The position numbers were made by a program, and so were the translations under genes. The notes under the pieces are model-generated. The model was not told the origin of the DNA. It did not search any database and was given only the letters and a program-made list of their open reading frames with translations. Source: Planctomycetaceae bacterium (GTDB lineage: Bacteria; Planctomycetota; Planctomycetia; Pirellulales; Pirellulaceae). Taken from it: a stretch of 33,121 nucleotides of DNA. The stretch covers positions 1 through 33,121 of the forward strand of contig JAAYDI010000193.1 in assembly GCA_012729315.1 (NCBI GenBank), given 5' to 3'. Shown piece by piece: positions 24,125-32,159 of the stretch; the first letter of the stretch is position 1; every line of letters begins with the position of its first letter.

Positions 24125-24844
24125 TCACGGCGTCGGTCCAGCACCGTGCTGTTCCGCGCTGTCGTGTGCACCCCGCTCCGGCAGTCTCCAGATCGTATCG
24201 AAATGCTGGTGCAGCTCGCCAGCCCGCTTCCGCAGACAGTGCACGCGGCGCACAAACGTCATGACTGGGTACAGCAGAGCCAAGACCAGGGCCCGCAGCC
24301 ACGGAACCGGTGACTCGAACAGCTCCGTACGATGGTCCCGGACCGCAGTGGAAACCAGTTCCGACACCGACAGGACGAACGCCCAGAGCACCAGCAGCAG
24401 CACGATCTTCCAGGTGAACCCCAGCTCCAACACGACCGGGACGCAGACCGAGACTTTGCGGCCGTCGAGCAACGTGGACTCGATCTCCAACTCCTCGGGA
24501 TAAATGCCCAGGCTGGTGATCATACTGAACAAGCTGGCGCGGTGGACACGAAACTCCCGGCACCAGTATCGCACACCGTCATCGGTGCACTCCCGCGGGT
24601 CGCCTTGACGCTGTACCAAAAGACGCGGGAATCCGATCAGACGCACATCGCGCACCGGCCCCGTCACGCGAATCTGGTAGGTCCCTCCCATCCGCAACCG
24701 GTAGCCGGCCAGCGAGAGCGGCACGGCGCGCCCGCGTCGCGTCGTGATGATCACGGATTCGGGCGATTGCGCCAGCAGCGCTGGAGATACCTCGCACCGT
24801 CTGGGCATCACGTGGTCGGGAGTGATGAGAACCTCAGTTTCCAT
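24125..24844 (-). CDS. Membrane protein of the three-gene ATPase operon, function unknown
   Basis: 239 residues, ATG 24844, overlapping the ATPase stop by 11 bases. The N-terminal ~140 residues are a beta-rich soluble domain (LAGYRLRMGGTYQIRVTGPV, FPRLLVQRQGDP, YWCREFRVHRASL). Two hydrophobic segments follow: KIVLLLVLWAFVLSVSELVS (about 153-172) and LRALVLALLYPVMTFVRRV (about 190-208), then a basic tail with RKRAGELHQHFDTIWRL. The likely topology is a hairpin with a soluble domain on one side. Together with the upstream ATPase it could form a membrane-associated complex (inference). No family recognised. Confidence 0.7.
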   Translation of the reverse strand: METEVLITPDHVMPRRCEVSPALLAQSPESVIITTRRGRAVPLSLAGYRLRMGGTYQIRVTGPVRDVRLIGFPRLLVQRQGDPRECTDDGVRYWCREFRVHRASLFSMITSLGIYPEELEIESTLLDGRKVSVCVPVVLELGFTWKIVLLLVLWAFVLSVSELVSTAVRDHRTELFESPVPWLRALVLALLYPVMTFVRRVHCLRKRAGELHQHFDTIWRLPERGAHDSAEQHGAGPTP

Positions 24845-26867
24845 GCTCGGTCACCTGCGGGTCTGGAATCACCAGGGGAAAGACCTCCACGCATCGCTCC
24901 CGCACAAACGATCGCAGCAGGTCGTCGGACAGACTGATATCTTGTTTCCGTGCGTTCTCCAGGAACAGCGGCAGCGCGCGGATCTTGCGCAACGACACCC
25001 GATCGACGGCCCGCAGGCAAACCGCACGCTGCTGGCAACACTCCTCCCACACTTCCCGCGTCTTGGTGGGCAGCGCTGCCACCAGGTCCCCGCCGCTCTT
25101 GCCTGTCGGCCACAGGATGATGAGCCAATTGGCGCGCGTCTTTTCGTCGGAAAACGCGGCGAACTTGGCTCGCATGTCCAAAGGCATGCCTGCGCCCGTG
25201 GCCAGCAGGAACCCGATCGCCACGCGCGCGGGCGGCTGAGTGCAACGTACCAGGGTGGCAAAGCCGTGACGCGGATTATCGCCGATCGGCAGCGCTTGGC
25301 AGGCCGCGTCCAGCTGCGGCAGATACTCTGGCCAGGGCAATGCCGCCTGCAGCAACTGGCTCAGACCGCGTGTCAGGTTGACCTGCTGATCGGTCCACGC
25401 CACCTCCAGGCTGCGCCCCGCCTCCAACAGCGCATCCTCCCAGATCCGCTCCAGTTCCTCGCGCGTGACTTCGTTCGGACCCGGCACGTCCACGGGAGCG
25501 GCGACCAGGTCGCAGCGCCCGAAGACGATCCGATTGTATTCGTCGCGCAGCCTCTCGATCCGGCCGCGAATCGGCATCCCACTGAGCTGTCCCAATTCCT
25601 CCAGGAACTGCGGGGCAAACGGGAAGTGCGCCGGCACTGAATTCCCGCCCGGCAACTGGGAACGCAACCCGGCCATCCGACCCTGCACCAGGTCGCTCAA
25701 TTCCGCCCGGGTCGGCGGCTGCAGCTCCAACTCGGCCACGCGGCAATGCCCCGGCACGTGGACCCCCAGATCGAGTCGGCTGCGTGCAAAGGTGCCGGCA
25801 TGCATCAACGCCTGACTGTACAGCCCTTGCTCGAACAACACGAGAAACAGGAACCCGCGAGTATGGTCAACCGCCTGGGCCAGTCCCTCCAGAAATGCGG
25901 CCGCGCGCCGCGGCTGCAGGTACCCTGCCGGGGCCAGCAGCCCCTCCATGTTGTCGAATACGTACACGACCGGTAATTGCACCAGCGCACACACCTCCCG
26001 AACGGCATGCAGCAACTGGCGCACCACGTCGGCTCGATGCAGCACACGAGCGCGGGAACCGGCCTGATAGTCGGCCTCCAGAAAGCCCTGCAGCGCGTCG
26101 CGGTCCTGCAACAGCGCGGCCCGGATCATGGCACCATACAACTCGCGGCGAATACACGATTGCGTGCTGTCCCCTGGCTCCAGCCGTGACAGACGTGCCA
26201 GTACCAGGTCGGCCAGCAGCTCCGGGCTCATCTGCTGCCGCTCGCAGACGCGGCGCAACTCGGCCGCCGCGGCCGGCGGCTGCAATTCCGCCGCGAACGT
26301 GTCAAACCGGTCTCGAGACTCCTCGCCCCCCCGCCACAACAGCCGAAATTGCCGCCACCGCGACGGGCACTGGACGAACATGCGGTCGGTCGGACCCAAT
26401 TCCCGCACCGTATGCAACAACAGCCTGCGCGTGACCTGTGCAGCCAGGACATCGAAGAAACGATAGCCGTAAACCGGATGCTGCCCGTTCAAAGCCGCCA
26501 TCAGCAGCTGAAACATGTACTCCTCGAACGGCATCCCCTCGTCGAAATTCTCCGTGTCCCGGCTGATCAACAGCTGCGGTGCACCGTCTTCACGATGCAG
26601 AACGGCCTCGTACAGATGTGTCTTTCCCGCCCCGCGATGTCCGAGCACCTTGATCACCCGGCTCGCAGGCAGATCGACCAGCGCAGAGAACCGGCGTACG
26701 CGATAGGCGTCGATGGCGGCCAGCAACTGCTCGCGCGGCGCCCGCAAGACCGCCGGCACATGAACCTGCGAGAACCTGCCGTCGGCATGCTGTGGCCGCG
26801 CAACGTCGTCGAACGGATTGTACGCGCAGAGGATCGGTCGCAGCGACTCGTCAATCGCAACGGACAT
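24834..26867 (-). CDS. Large P-loop ATPase (AAA+/STAND-like), function unknown
   Basis: 677 residues. The Walker A is G76-HRGAGK-T83 within KVLGHRGAGKTHLYEAVL. A Walker B candidate is LPVVYVFDN (D305, N306), where the usual acidic residue after Asp is Asn. A sensor-like strand (GFLFLVLFEQGLYSQAL) and the segment LQPPTRAELSDLVQGRMAGL follow, as in ORC/STAND-type ATPases. The C-terminal ~200 residues have no recognisable motif and contain a CC pair (EECCQQRAVCL). No transmembrane segment. It overlaps the upstream winged-helix gene by 17 bases and the downstream membrane gene by 11, so the three are one translational unit. The first 20 residues contain NPFDD, reminiscent of other large bacterial ATPases. 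Confidence 0.8.
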   Translation of the reverse strand: MSVAIDESLRPILCAYNPFDDVARPQHADGRFSQVHVPAVLRAPREQLLAAIDAYRVRRFSALVDLPASRVIKVLGHRGAGKTHLYEAVLHREDGAPQLLISRDTENFDEGMPFEEYMFQLLMAALNGQHPVYGYRFFDVLAAQVTRRLLLHTVRELGPTDRMFVQCPSRWRQFRLLWRGGEESRDRFDTFAAELQPPAAAAELRRVCERQQMSPELLADLVLARLSRLEPGDSTQSCIRRELYGAMIRAALLQDRDALQGFLEADYQAGSRARVLHRADVVRQLLHAVREVCALVQLPVVYVFDNMEGLLAPAGYLQPRRAAAFLEGLAQAVDHTRGFLFLVLFEQGLYSQALMHAGTFARSRLDLGVHVPGHCRVAELELQPPTRAELSDLVQGRMAGLRSQLPGGNSVPAHFPFAPQFLEELGQLSGMPIRGRIERLRDEYNRIVFGRCDLVAAPVDVPGPNEVTREELERIWEDALLEAGRSLEVAWTDQQVNLTRGLSQLLQAALPWPEYLPQLDAACQALPIGDNPRHGFATLVRCTQPPARVAIGFLLATGAGMPLDMRAKFAAFSDEKTRANWLIILWPTGKSGGDLVAALPTKTREVWEECCQQRAVCLRAVDRVSLRKIRALPLFLENARKQDISLSDDLLRSFVRERCVEVFPLVIPDPQVTEHGN

Positions 26868-27603
26868 AGTACATTACCTCTCCGTCGAGAAACATCGCCT
26901 CGCGATGACCGGCAATCTCCGCGTAGGCCCGGGTGTAGGGCAACAGCCGTATACGCCCTGCATCACGCAAGGCGCGCATGCCATCGTGGAAACGACCCAG
27001 TTCCAGTTGCGGCCACTGCCTCTGCAGTTCACGAAACAGCTCCACCAGCGACAGAGGCTGAGCCGCGCTGGCGCGACGCGCCCGCCGCACCACCTCCTCC
27101 TGCCACCGCAGACTCACCTCACGCGATGTCCCCGCCTGACTGCAGCTTCGCGCCAACAACTCCTGCACGTCGGGTGGGCTGAGTTTCTCGACGGCCGTGC
27201 AGACAATCTGCTCCAGACGCTGCTGTCGAGCCGGATCGCACAGTCGCTGCATCGTGGCCTGCAACTCCCGCAACAACTGCTGCTGACCACGCAGCGTTTC
27301 CTCCACACTCCGCAGAGCCAGCAGAGGGGGGCTGCTCCGCAGCAGAGCGTCGATCCCCTGGGGAGTCAGGCGATACAGCGACTTGGCTCTGGCACCTTTG
27401 CCAACCTTCTCGCCTGTCTCCTCCAGCCACCCCTGCGCGAGACTGTATTCCGCTGCGGCCTTGACGGCTGCCGCCTGCCCCTTGAAAAAGCCGCCGAGCG
27501 AGGCCGTCCCAAACAGCACACGCGGAACGGGATCTGCCAACGCGGGAGTCAGCAAAGCAATTGCCGTGTCGCGGGGATCAGTCAACGCGGTCCGTGCAGA
27601 CAT
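26851..27603 (-). CDS. Protein with N- and C-terminal winged-helix-like domains, first gene of the ATPase operon
   Basis: 250 residues, ATG 27603 with AAAGGA eight bases upstream. The N-terminal domain (AVKAAAEYSLAQGWLEETGEKV ... SLYRLTPQGIDALL) has a helix-turn-helix plus wing. A predicted coiled coil follows (ALRSVEETLRGQQQLLRELQ). The C-terminal domain (SLVELFRELQRQWPQLELGRFHDGMRALRDAGRIRLLPYTRAYAE) looks like a second winged helix ending in GHREAMFLDGEVMYYV. It could be a DNA-binding regulator or the sensor of the ATPase. A dyad lies just upstream at 27631-27663. Family name not recognised. Confidence 0.72.
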   Translation of the reverse strand: MSARTALTDPRDTAIALLTPALADPVPRVLFGTASLGGFFKGQAAAVKAAAEYSLAQGWLEETGEKVGKGARAKSLYRLTPQGIDALLRSSPPLLALRSVEETLRGQQQLLRELQATMQRLCDPARQQRLEQIVCTAVEKLSPPDVQELLARSCSQAGTSREVSLRWQEEVVRRARRASAAQPLSLVELFRELQRQWPQLELGRFHDGMRALRDAGRIRLLPYTRAYAEIAGHREAMFLDGEVMYYVRCD

Positions 27604-27630
27604 GCTCTTTCCTTTCGGCCATTACGGTAT

Positions 27631-27663
27631 ACCCAGGGAGAAGATGTGAACCGCACATCTGGG
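27631..27663. promoter_or_regulatory. Dyad upstream of the three-gene operon, possible operator
   Basis: GATGTG (27643-27648) and CACATC (27654-27659) flank AACCG, with outer CCCA/TGGG arms (27632-27635 and 27660-27663) offset by a seven-base insertion. It lies 30-60 bases upstream of the operon's first start codon and could be an autoregulatory site for its winged-helix protein. Speculative. Confidence 0.35.
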
Positions 27664-27876
27664 TCGTTACATCGTTGCATCGAGCCTAAGGTCGCAAAAG
27701 AGCCACCGCAAGAGGACAGCACTGGCCCGTTCCACCGGAAACGCGGGTCAGAAAGACGCCCGACCGACAACCTCAAACGCCCGCAGACAACTCTTCTGGG
27801 GGCCGTCTGACGACGGATGCTTTGCACGGGCGGAGCCTGTGAGTTGGAACGCCCGTCCAGTTATGTTACCCTTGGT

Positions 27877-30108
27877 ATGAATCAGCCGAATCCCATGAAG
27901 AAAAACACAGCTCTCATGAAGAAAACCCTATCGAATTATTGGCCTGTCCTGCTCGTGGCTCTCGGCCTCTGCTTGTTCAGCGCTGCAACGCACGGCGCCT
28001 CCGTACCAGTCATTCTGGACACGGACATTGGCGACGACATCGATGATACCTGGGCCCTGGCGATGCTGCTGGGCATGCCGGAACTGGATCTGAAGCTCAT
28101 TGTCACCGACTACGGCAACACCCCGGAGCGCACCCGGCTCGTGGCGAAGATCCTCCAACGCGCCGGCCGCACCGACATTCCCATCGGTACCGGAATCAAG
28201 ACTGGAAACGACTCCCTGGCGCAAGAGCGTTGGGTAGGCGATTTCGATCTGAGCGCATACCCGGGCCAAGTCCATGCCGACGGAGTCGCGGCGCTCATCG
28301 ACACCATCAACGCACAGCAGCACCCCGTCACCCTCATCACGATCGGTCCCGTCCCGAACATCAAGGAGGCCCTCCGCCGCGACCCGAGCATCGCAGCGAA
28401 GGCGCGCGTCGTGTGCACCGGCGGCCGGATTTACAAAGGTTTTGAGAACGGCGGAAGACCCTTGGCGGATTGGAATGTCCGCGCCGACGCCGCTTCCTGG
28501 CAGGCGCTCGTCGCGGCGCCGTGGACGATCACCACCTCGCCGCTGGACGCTTCCGAGGAACTGGTGCTCCGCGGCGAGTCCTACGCAACCGTGGCCGCAT
28601 CACAGGATCCGCTCGCCCGCATCGTCATGGAAAACTACGAACACTGGACCTATCGGAGTCACTACCCGCGGGATGCCAGCAGCATCCTGTACGATACCGC
28701 GGCGGTGTACCTGGCCGCGTCCGAGCAATACGCCCTGATCCAGACCCTGACACTCACCGTGGACGACGAGGGGCACACACGCATCACGCCCGGCGGGAAG
28801 CCCGTACGCTGCCAGCTCGGGTGGCAAGACCGCCAGGCCTTTGATGCGCTGCTGGTACAGACGCTGACAGGGGCGCCCCGCGCCGCACGCCATGCCGAAC
28901 CACAGCTGGTCCAGGACGTACTGGAAGGCAAGCGGCAGGAGGCCCGCGTGTCCTGGTGGGGATTCGATCCCGAAGATTCCACGGCGTACCTGCAGGAGGC
29001 GATCAACTCGAAAGTCCAGCGACTGATTCTGGACCGGCAACCGTCGGCCTGGATCACGCGGCCATTGACCGGCGTGAGCGACCAGGAAATCGTGTTCGAG
29101 GCGGGAACCGAACTGGTGGCATTGAAGGGTGCCTTCCGCAGCCGCGGCGATTGCCTGCTCTCGTTCCGCGAGTGCGAAAACGTCGTGCTCCGTGGCGACC
29201 GGCCGGACGCCGGCGAGCCAGCCTGCATCCGCATGCACAAGCAGGACTATCAATCCGCCCCCTATGAGAAATCGGAATGGCGGCATGGCGTGGCCTGCTG
29301 GGGATGCCGCAACGTGCTGATCCAAGACCTCGCGATCGAACAGACAGGAGGCGACGGCATCTACCTGGGCACCGCCGCGGAACAGGTTCCTAACCGGCAG
29401 GTGACGATCCGGCGCGTCGACTGTAACGCCAACCACCGGCAAGGCATCAGCGTCATCAGCGCGGAAGACCTGCTGATCGAAGACTGCCGACTTCGCCACA
29501 CCAGCGGCACGGCCCCGCAGGCAGGCATCGATTTCGAACCGAATCATCCCGCGGATTCACTCGTCCGCTGCGTGGTGCGCCGCTGTACCGCCGAACACAA
29601 CGCCGGTACCGGGTTCCAGATCTGTCCGCAATTCCTGAACAGCACTTCCACCCCCATCTCGATCCACCTCGATCAGTGCATTTCCCGCAACAACCAGCAG
29701 CATGCCATCCACCTGTGCAGCGCTCCAGAATCGCCCCCAGCCGGACAGCTGCGGATTACCCGGTTCCTCGCAGAACACGACGCCATGGCCGGCCTCTCCG
29801 TGCAGTTCAATCCCTTCAATGCCGTGCGCATCGAACTGGAAGACTCGATCCTTCGCGATTGCGCGCTCACCGACCAGTTCTTCCCGCCGCTTTATCTCCA
29901 AGGTCTTGAGGCGGACGGACGCCCTGCAGGCAACCTCCACTTCAAGAACGTCACGGTCAAGGACGATCGCGACCGCCCGATCCTGAAGATCCGCGACCGG
30001 AAAGGCAACGGAGTGCAGTCTGTCACCGGGGACATCATCCTCGAACGCAACGGACAAAGAACACCCATCATCGTGGACGACGCCTGGCTGGAAACGATGC
30101 GTGAATGA
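27877..30108 (+). CDS. Secreted nucleoside hydrolase - right-handed parallel beta-helix fusion
   Basis: 743 residues from ATG 27877; in-frame ATGs at 27895 and 27916 are alternatives and none has a clear ribosome binding site. A signal peptide (LSNYWPVLLVALGLCLFSAATHGAS) is followed by an inosine-uridine nucleoside hydrolase (IUNH) domain, residues about 40-340. Its calcium/ribose-binding loop DTDIGDDIDDTWALAMLLG is intact, and the ADWNVRADAASW region matches the NxxxDPEA motif of the family. From about residue 355 the sequence is a beta-helix of pectin-lyase type (FRECENVVLRGDRPD, GCRNVLIQDLAIEQTGGDGIYLG, IEDCRLRHTSGTAPQAGIDF). The hydrolase would cleave N-glycosidic bonds of nucleosides or similar glycosides; the helix may bind or cut polysaccharide. 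This is an unusual arrangement. Confidence 0.87.
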   Translation: MNQPNPMKKNTALMKKTLSNYWPVLLVALGLCLFSAATHGASVPVILDTDIGDDIDDTWALAMLLGMPELDLKLIVTDYGNTPERTRLVAKILQRAGRTDIPIGTGIKTGNDSLAQERWVGDFDLSAYPGQVHADGVAALIDTINAQQHPVTLITIGPVPNIKEALRRDPSIAAKARVVCTGGRIYKGFENGGRPLADWNVRADAASWQALVAAPWTITTSPLDASEELVLRGESYATVAASQDPLARIVMENYEHWTYRSHYPRDASSILYDTAAVYLAASEQYALIQTLTLTVDDEGHTRITPGGKPVRCQLGWQDRQAFDALLVQTLTGAPRAARHAEPQLVQDVLEGKRQEARVSWWGFDPEDSTAYLQEAINSKVQRLILDRQPSAWITRPLTGVSDQEIVFEAGTELVALKGAFRSRGDCLLSFRECENVVLRGDRPDAGEPACIRMHKQDYQSAPYEKSEWRHGVACWGCRNVLIQDLAIEQTGGDGIYLGTAAEQVPNRQVTIRRVDCNANHRQGISVISAEDLLIEDCRLRHTSGTAPQAGIDFEPNHPADSLVRCVVRRCTAEHNAGTGFQICPQFLNSTSTPISIHLDQCISRNNQQHAIHLCSAPESPPAGQLRITRFLAEHDAMAGLSVQFNPFNAVRIELEDSILRDCALTDQFFPPLYLQGLEADGRPAGNLHFKNVTVKDDRDRPILKIRDRKGNGVQSVTGDIILERNGQRTPIIVDDAWLETMRE

Positions 30109-30799
30109 GCGCGCACCGCGACAGCACCTGGGGTTGAGCCGGGCCAGTTGTACAAGTTAGCCCCCGGGCGGCGTGGCAAAGCACGGCTGCCCTGGATACG
30201 GTCGATGTGAAACCGCAGCACCTCAGAATGGAAACGGCCCTCGCCCCCCATGAAAGAAGAGGGCGAGGGCCGCGTAACCCGCTTTGAGATCCGAATTGTG
30301 TCTGCTCGCAAGCTGCGTCCGGCACACTCACACGACGTCCCCTGCGGCCGTGGCTCACGTCATCGTCACCGTCGCTCATCTGCAGCCAATACGGGACGCA
30401 GAGCTACAGTACTCGCAGGATGATGTCCGAGACGCGCTACAGCGGACGAACAACTCACATCCAAGCGGGGCAGGAACCTACGGTGCAAGACACCGCGTCT
30501 GCTCGCGACGAACGGTGCCTGCTCACGACGAACGGTCCCTGCGTAAACTCGGTAATCAGCAAATCAGCAAAACGACTTTACTGTGAGGTGCCGGAGAAGT
30601 TCAAGGTCCTCCGAGATACCTGTCCGGCGTTTCTTCCATTCATGTCCTCCAGAGAAACACGAATAGCAGAGAAAAGAACGCTGGGGAAGGTCACCTTCCA
30701 GTTGGCATTCTAGTTCGCTTTGCCGTCTGGTCAAGCTTTTGCCCCCGAGGAGTGATGCGTGCACCCTGGTTGCTCATCGCATGCCGTGGTGCAGTAACC
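30109..30799. other. 691-bp gene-free region with a hairpin
   Basis: No gene is supported. A perfect 12-bp inverted repeat (30236-30247 with 30262-30273, arms CGGCCCTCGCCC/GGGCGAGGGCCG, 14-base loop) lies about 130 bases after the beta-helix fusion. It has no T-tract, so it is not a standard terminator. Base composition drops toward the right end, where mobile-element sequence begins. A 20-bp tandem repeat is listed separately. Confidence 0.5.
30499..30543. repeat. Short tandem repeat, 20-bp unit
   Basis: CTGCTCGCGACGAACGGTGC (30499-30518) and CTGCTCACGACGAACGGTCC (30519-30538) differ at two positions, and a third unit begins with CTGCG. Only two full units and no spacers, so it is not a CRISPR array. 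Confidence 0.7.
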
Positions 30800-31183
30800 C
30801 TAACGCTCACCCTTCAGAACTTCACGCGGCGTGACGAATTTGCTCTTGGTCGTTATCGCTTGGTCGATGCTCTCCAGTTTCCTTGCCGCAGGTATGAGAT
30901 CGACGTTTTTCGGGAGGTCAATCCCCTCCTCCTTGTCGGCGTGAGTCAAGACAAGATTCTTCGGCGCTTCCGCGCCAACCAGAAGCTCAAACGCACCGAG
31001 AAAGGCCTCCGGCTCGATTCCGAAGTGACGAGTCGCTCCATGGTTCATATCGAGGTCGATGATGAGCACCTTTCGCTTGAGCTCTGCGAGAGCCCGAGCG
31101 ATGTGAACCGTATTGGTCGTCTTTCCCACCCCACCCTTCTGATTTCCGACGGCGATGATTCTCGTCTTTCTGCGCACAGCCAT
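30800..31183 (-). pseudogene. Truncated ParA-type partition ATPase
   Basis: A 127-residue frame from ATG 31183 reads RIIAVGNQKGGVGKTTNTVH (deviant Walker A KGGVGKTT) and VLIIDLDMN (Walker A' region). It then continues into ParA-like sequence (NVDLIPAARKLESID) and stops after REVLKGER. Complete ParA proteins are about 250 residues and carry the second catalytic half and DNA-binding surface after this point, so it is truncated. No continuation is found in other frames to the left. Likely a relic of a mobile element. Confidence 0.75.
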
Positions 31184-31267
31184 ACCGGCTCTTTTGTTCT
31201 CGGCCCTCCGTGTCCAAGGCTGTTAATCGGCCGCACAATAGCGTTATGCCGGGTCTGCATGCACTGG

Positions 31268-31842
31268 TTACCTTAAACGCAGCCGAAGGAGTAGGGTCTT
31301 GTTCGGAAACGGGCCTACCAAGCCATCCGCCGCAGCCCAGGTCCAGACGCCGGAGAGCGTGGTGAGTTCCTTGCGGATGGTGACGGGGCTTATCTTCCGT
31401 CCCCTCCTCCCTGGGCTCTTGGCCCGGGTGTTGATGTAGCGCTGGAGGTCCTCACGGGCGAGACTGCGAACGTCCAGATTCGCGCCAAGCACCTTCTTCA
31501 GGTGGCCGGCGTGAATGCGAATCGTGTAGCGGGACTCTCCTCAAGGGAGCCTGGAGGAAGCGAAGCTTCGTAACGCTCGATGAGCTGTGAGAGGGTAACG
31601 GTCTCCGGCAGAGCGACCGGGAGCCCGAGCTTGCCGTCAGAAAGGAGGAAGGTTGGGATGTCTGCACGCTCCGGGATAATGAGGCGGCCTCGCTCCGCCA
31701 GGCGGGCGTTTTCCTCAATCCTCCCGAGGAGGGTGCGGGCGTGCTCTTCGGAGAGCGTGTGGAGCGATCGTTTGAAACGCTTCCCGCCCAGTCGGAAGCA
31801 GGCGTGGTAGTTCCCGGAGGGGTCCTGTTGGAGCGATCCCAT
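31268..31842 (-). pseudogene. Frameshifted and truncated phage-type tyrosine integrase
   Basis: From ATG 31842 (GGAG eight bases upstream) the frame reads MGSLQQDPSGNYHACFRLGG / KRFKRSLHTL, an integrase N-terminal arm-binding domain. It runs off frame near 31530 and stops at 31498. Reading on in another frame from GAG-TCC-CGC-TAC gives ESRYTIRIHAGHLKKVLGAN ... SLAREDLQRYINTRAKSP, the core-binding (SAM-like) domain, ending at 31268. One deleted base in GAGGAG(G)AGTCC would restore a single frame. The catalytic domain (R...HxxR...Y) is absent. Lies next to the tRNA-Leu fragment. Confidence 0.8.
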
Positions 31843-31852
31843 GGGTGGTCTC

Positions 31853-31954
31853 CAGTGACGAATCAGTGATCGATTGTAGTTGGGCGAGCGGCCGAAAAGC
31901 CAGCGATGCAAGTGCCCTGCATCCGCCCTGTCGTCACTGATTTGTCACTGATTT
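31853..31954. repeat. Inverted pair of 17-bp sites upstream of the integrase remnant
   Basis: TCACTGATTTGTCACTG at 31934-31950 and its complement CAGTGACGAATCAGTGA at 31853-31869 differ at one position. The right copy is itself a tandem GTCACTGATTT x2 (31933-31954). The left copy lies at the ribosome binding site of the integrase remnant. They could be integrase arm-type sites or operators. The DNA between them is gene-free. Confidence 0.6.
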
Positions 31955-31968
31955 CCGCCTGGCGCATG

Positions 31969-32002
31969 AAAAAAGGACTTCGCCGTATCGACGTAAGTCC
32001 TT
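31969..32002 (-). terminator. Intrinsic terminator after the tRNA-Leu fragment
   Basis: On the minus strand AAGGACTT (32002-31995) pairs with AAGTCCTT (31980-31973) across a 14-base loop, followed by a six-T run (31974-31969). It lies 13 bases after the 3' end of the tRNA fragment and would be the terminator of that tRNA. Confidence 0.7.
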
Positions 32003-32014
32003 ATGCTGCAACAG

Positions 32015-32074
32015 TGCGGGAAACAGGACTTGAACCTGCACGGCCTTTTACGGCCACTAGGCCCTCAACCTAGT
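32015..32074 (-). tRNA. Partial tRNA-Leu(GAG), 3' half; probable attachment site
   Basis: Reading the minus strand: anticodon arm CTAGG-TTGAGGG-CCTAG (32073-32057, anticodon GAG), a long variable arm TGGCCGTAAAAGGCCG, T-arm GCAGG-TTCAAGT-CCTGT, acceptor 3' strand TTCCCGC and discriminator A at 32015. No CCA is encoded. The matching 5' acceptor GCGGGAA is not found upstream; only a D-loop-like TTGGTGGA remains, so this is the 3' half only. Integrases commonly use tRNA 3' halves as attachment sites, and two recombinase genes flank it. Confidence 0.75.
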
Positions 32075-32159
32075 ACGATCCACCAAGGAGCACGGAGAAC
32101 GGAACGCATGGAGCATGCCGAATGGATGTGAGCTAGGGTTTTCAGGAGCCCCCAAAGCA

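Noticed and set aside
23798-24255. Minus-strand frames between the DUF21 remnant and the membrane gene
   Set aside because: Overlapping frames, no start signals or family resemblance; treated as possible decayed coding DNA only.
30499-30543. CRISPR array
   Set aside because: Only two repeat units in tandem, no spacers, no cas genes nearby.
30420-30713. Plus-strand 97-codon frame in the gene-free region
   Set aside because: No ribosome binding site, no motif, crosses a tandem repeat.
31498-31560. Programmed ribosomal frameshift in the integrase
   Set aside because: No slippery heptamer and no downstream structure; the gene also lacks its catalytic domain, so decay is simpler.
32015-32110. 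Complete tRNA-Leu gene
   Set aside because: The 5' acceptor strand complementary to TTCCCGC is missing; only a D-loop-like fragment is seen upstream.
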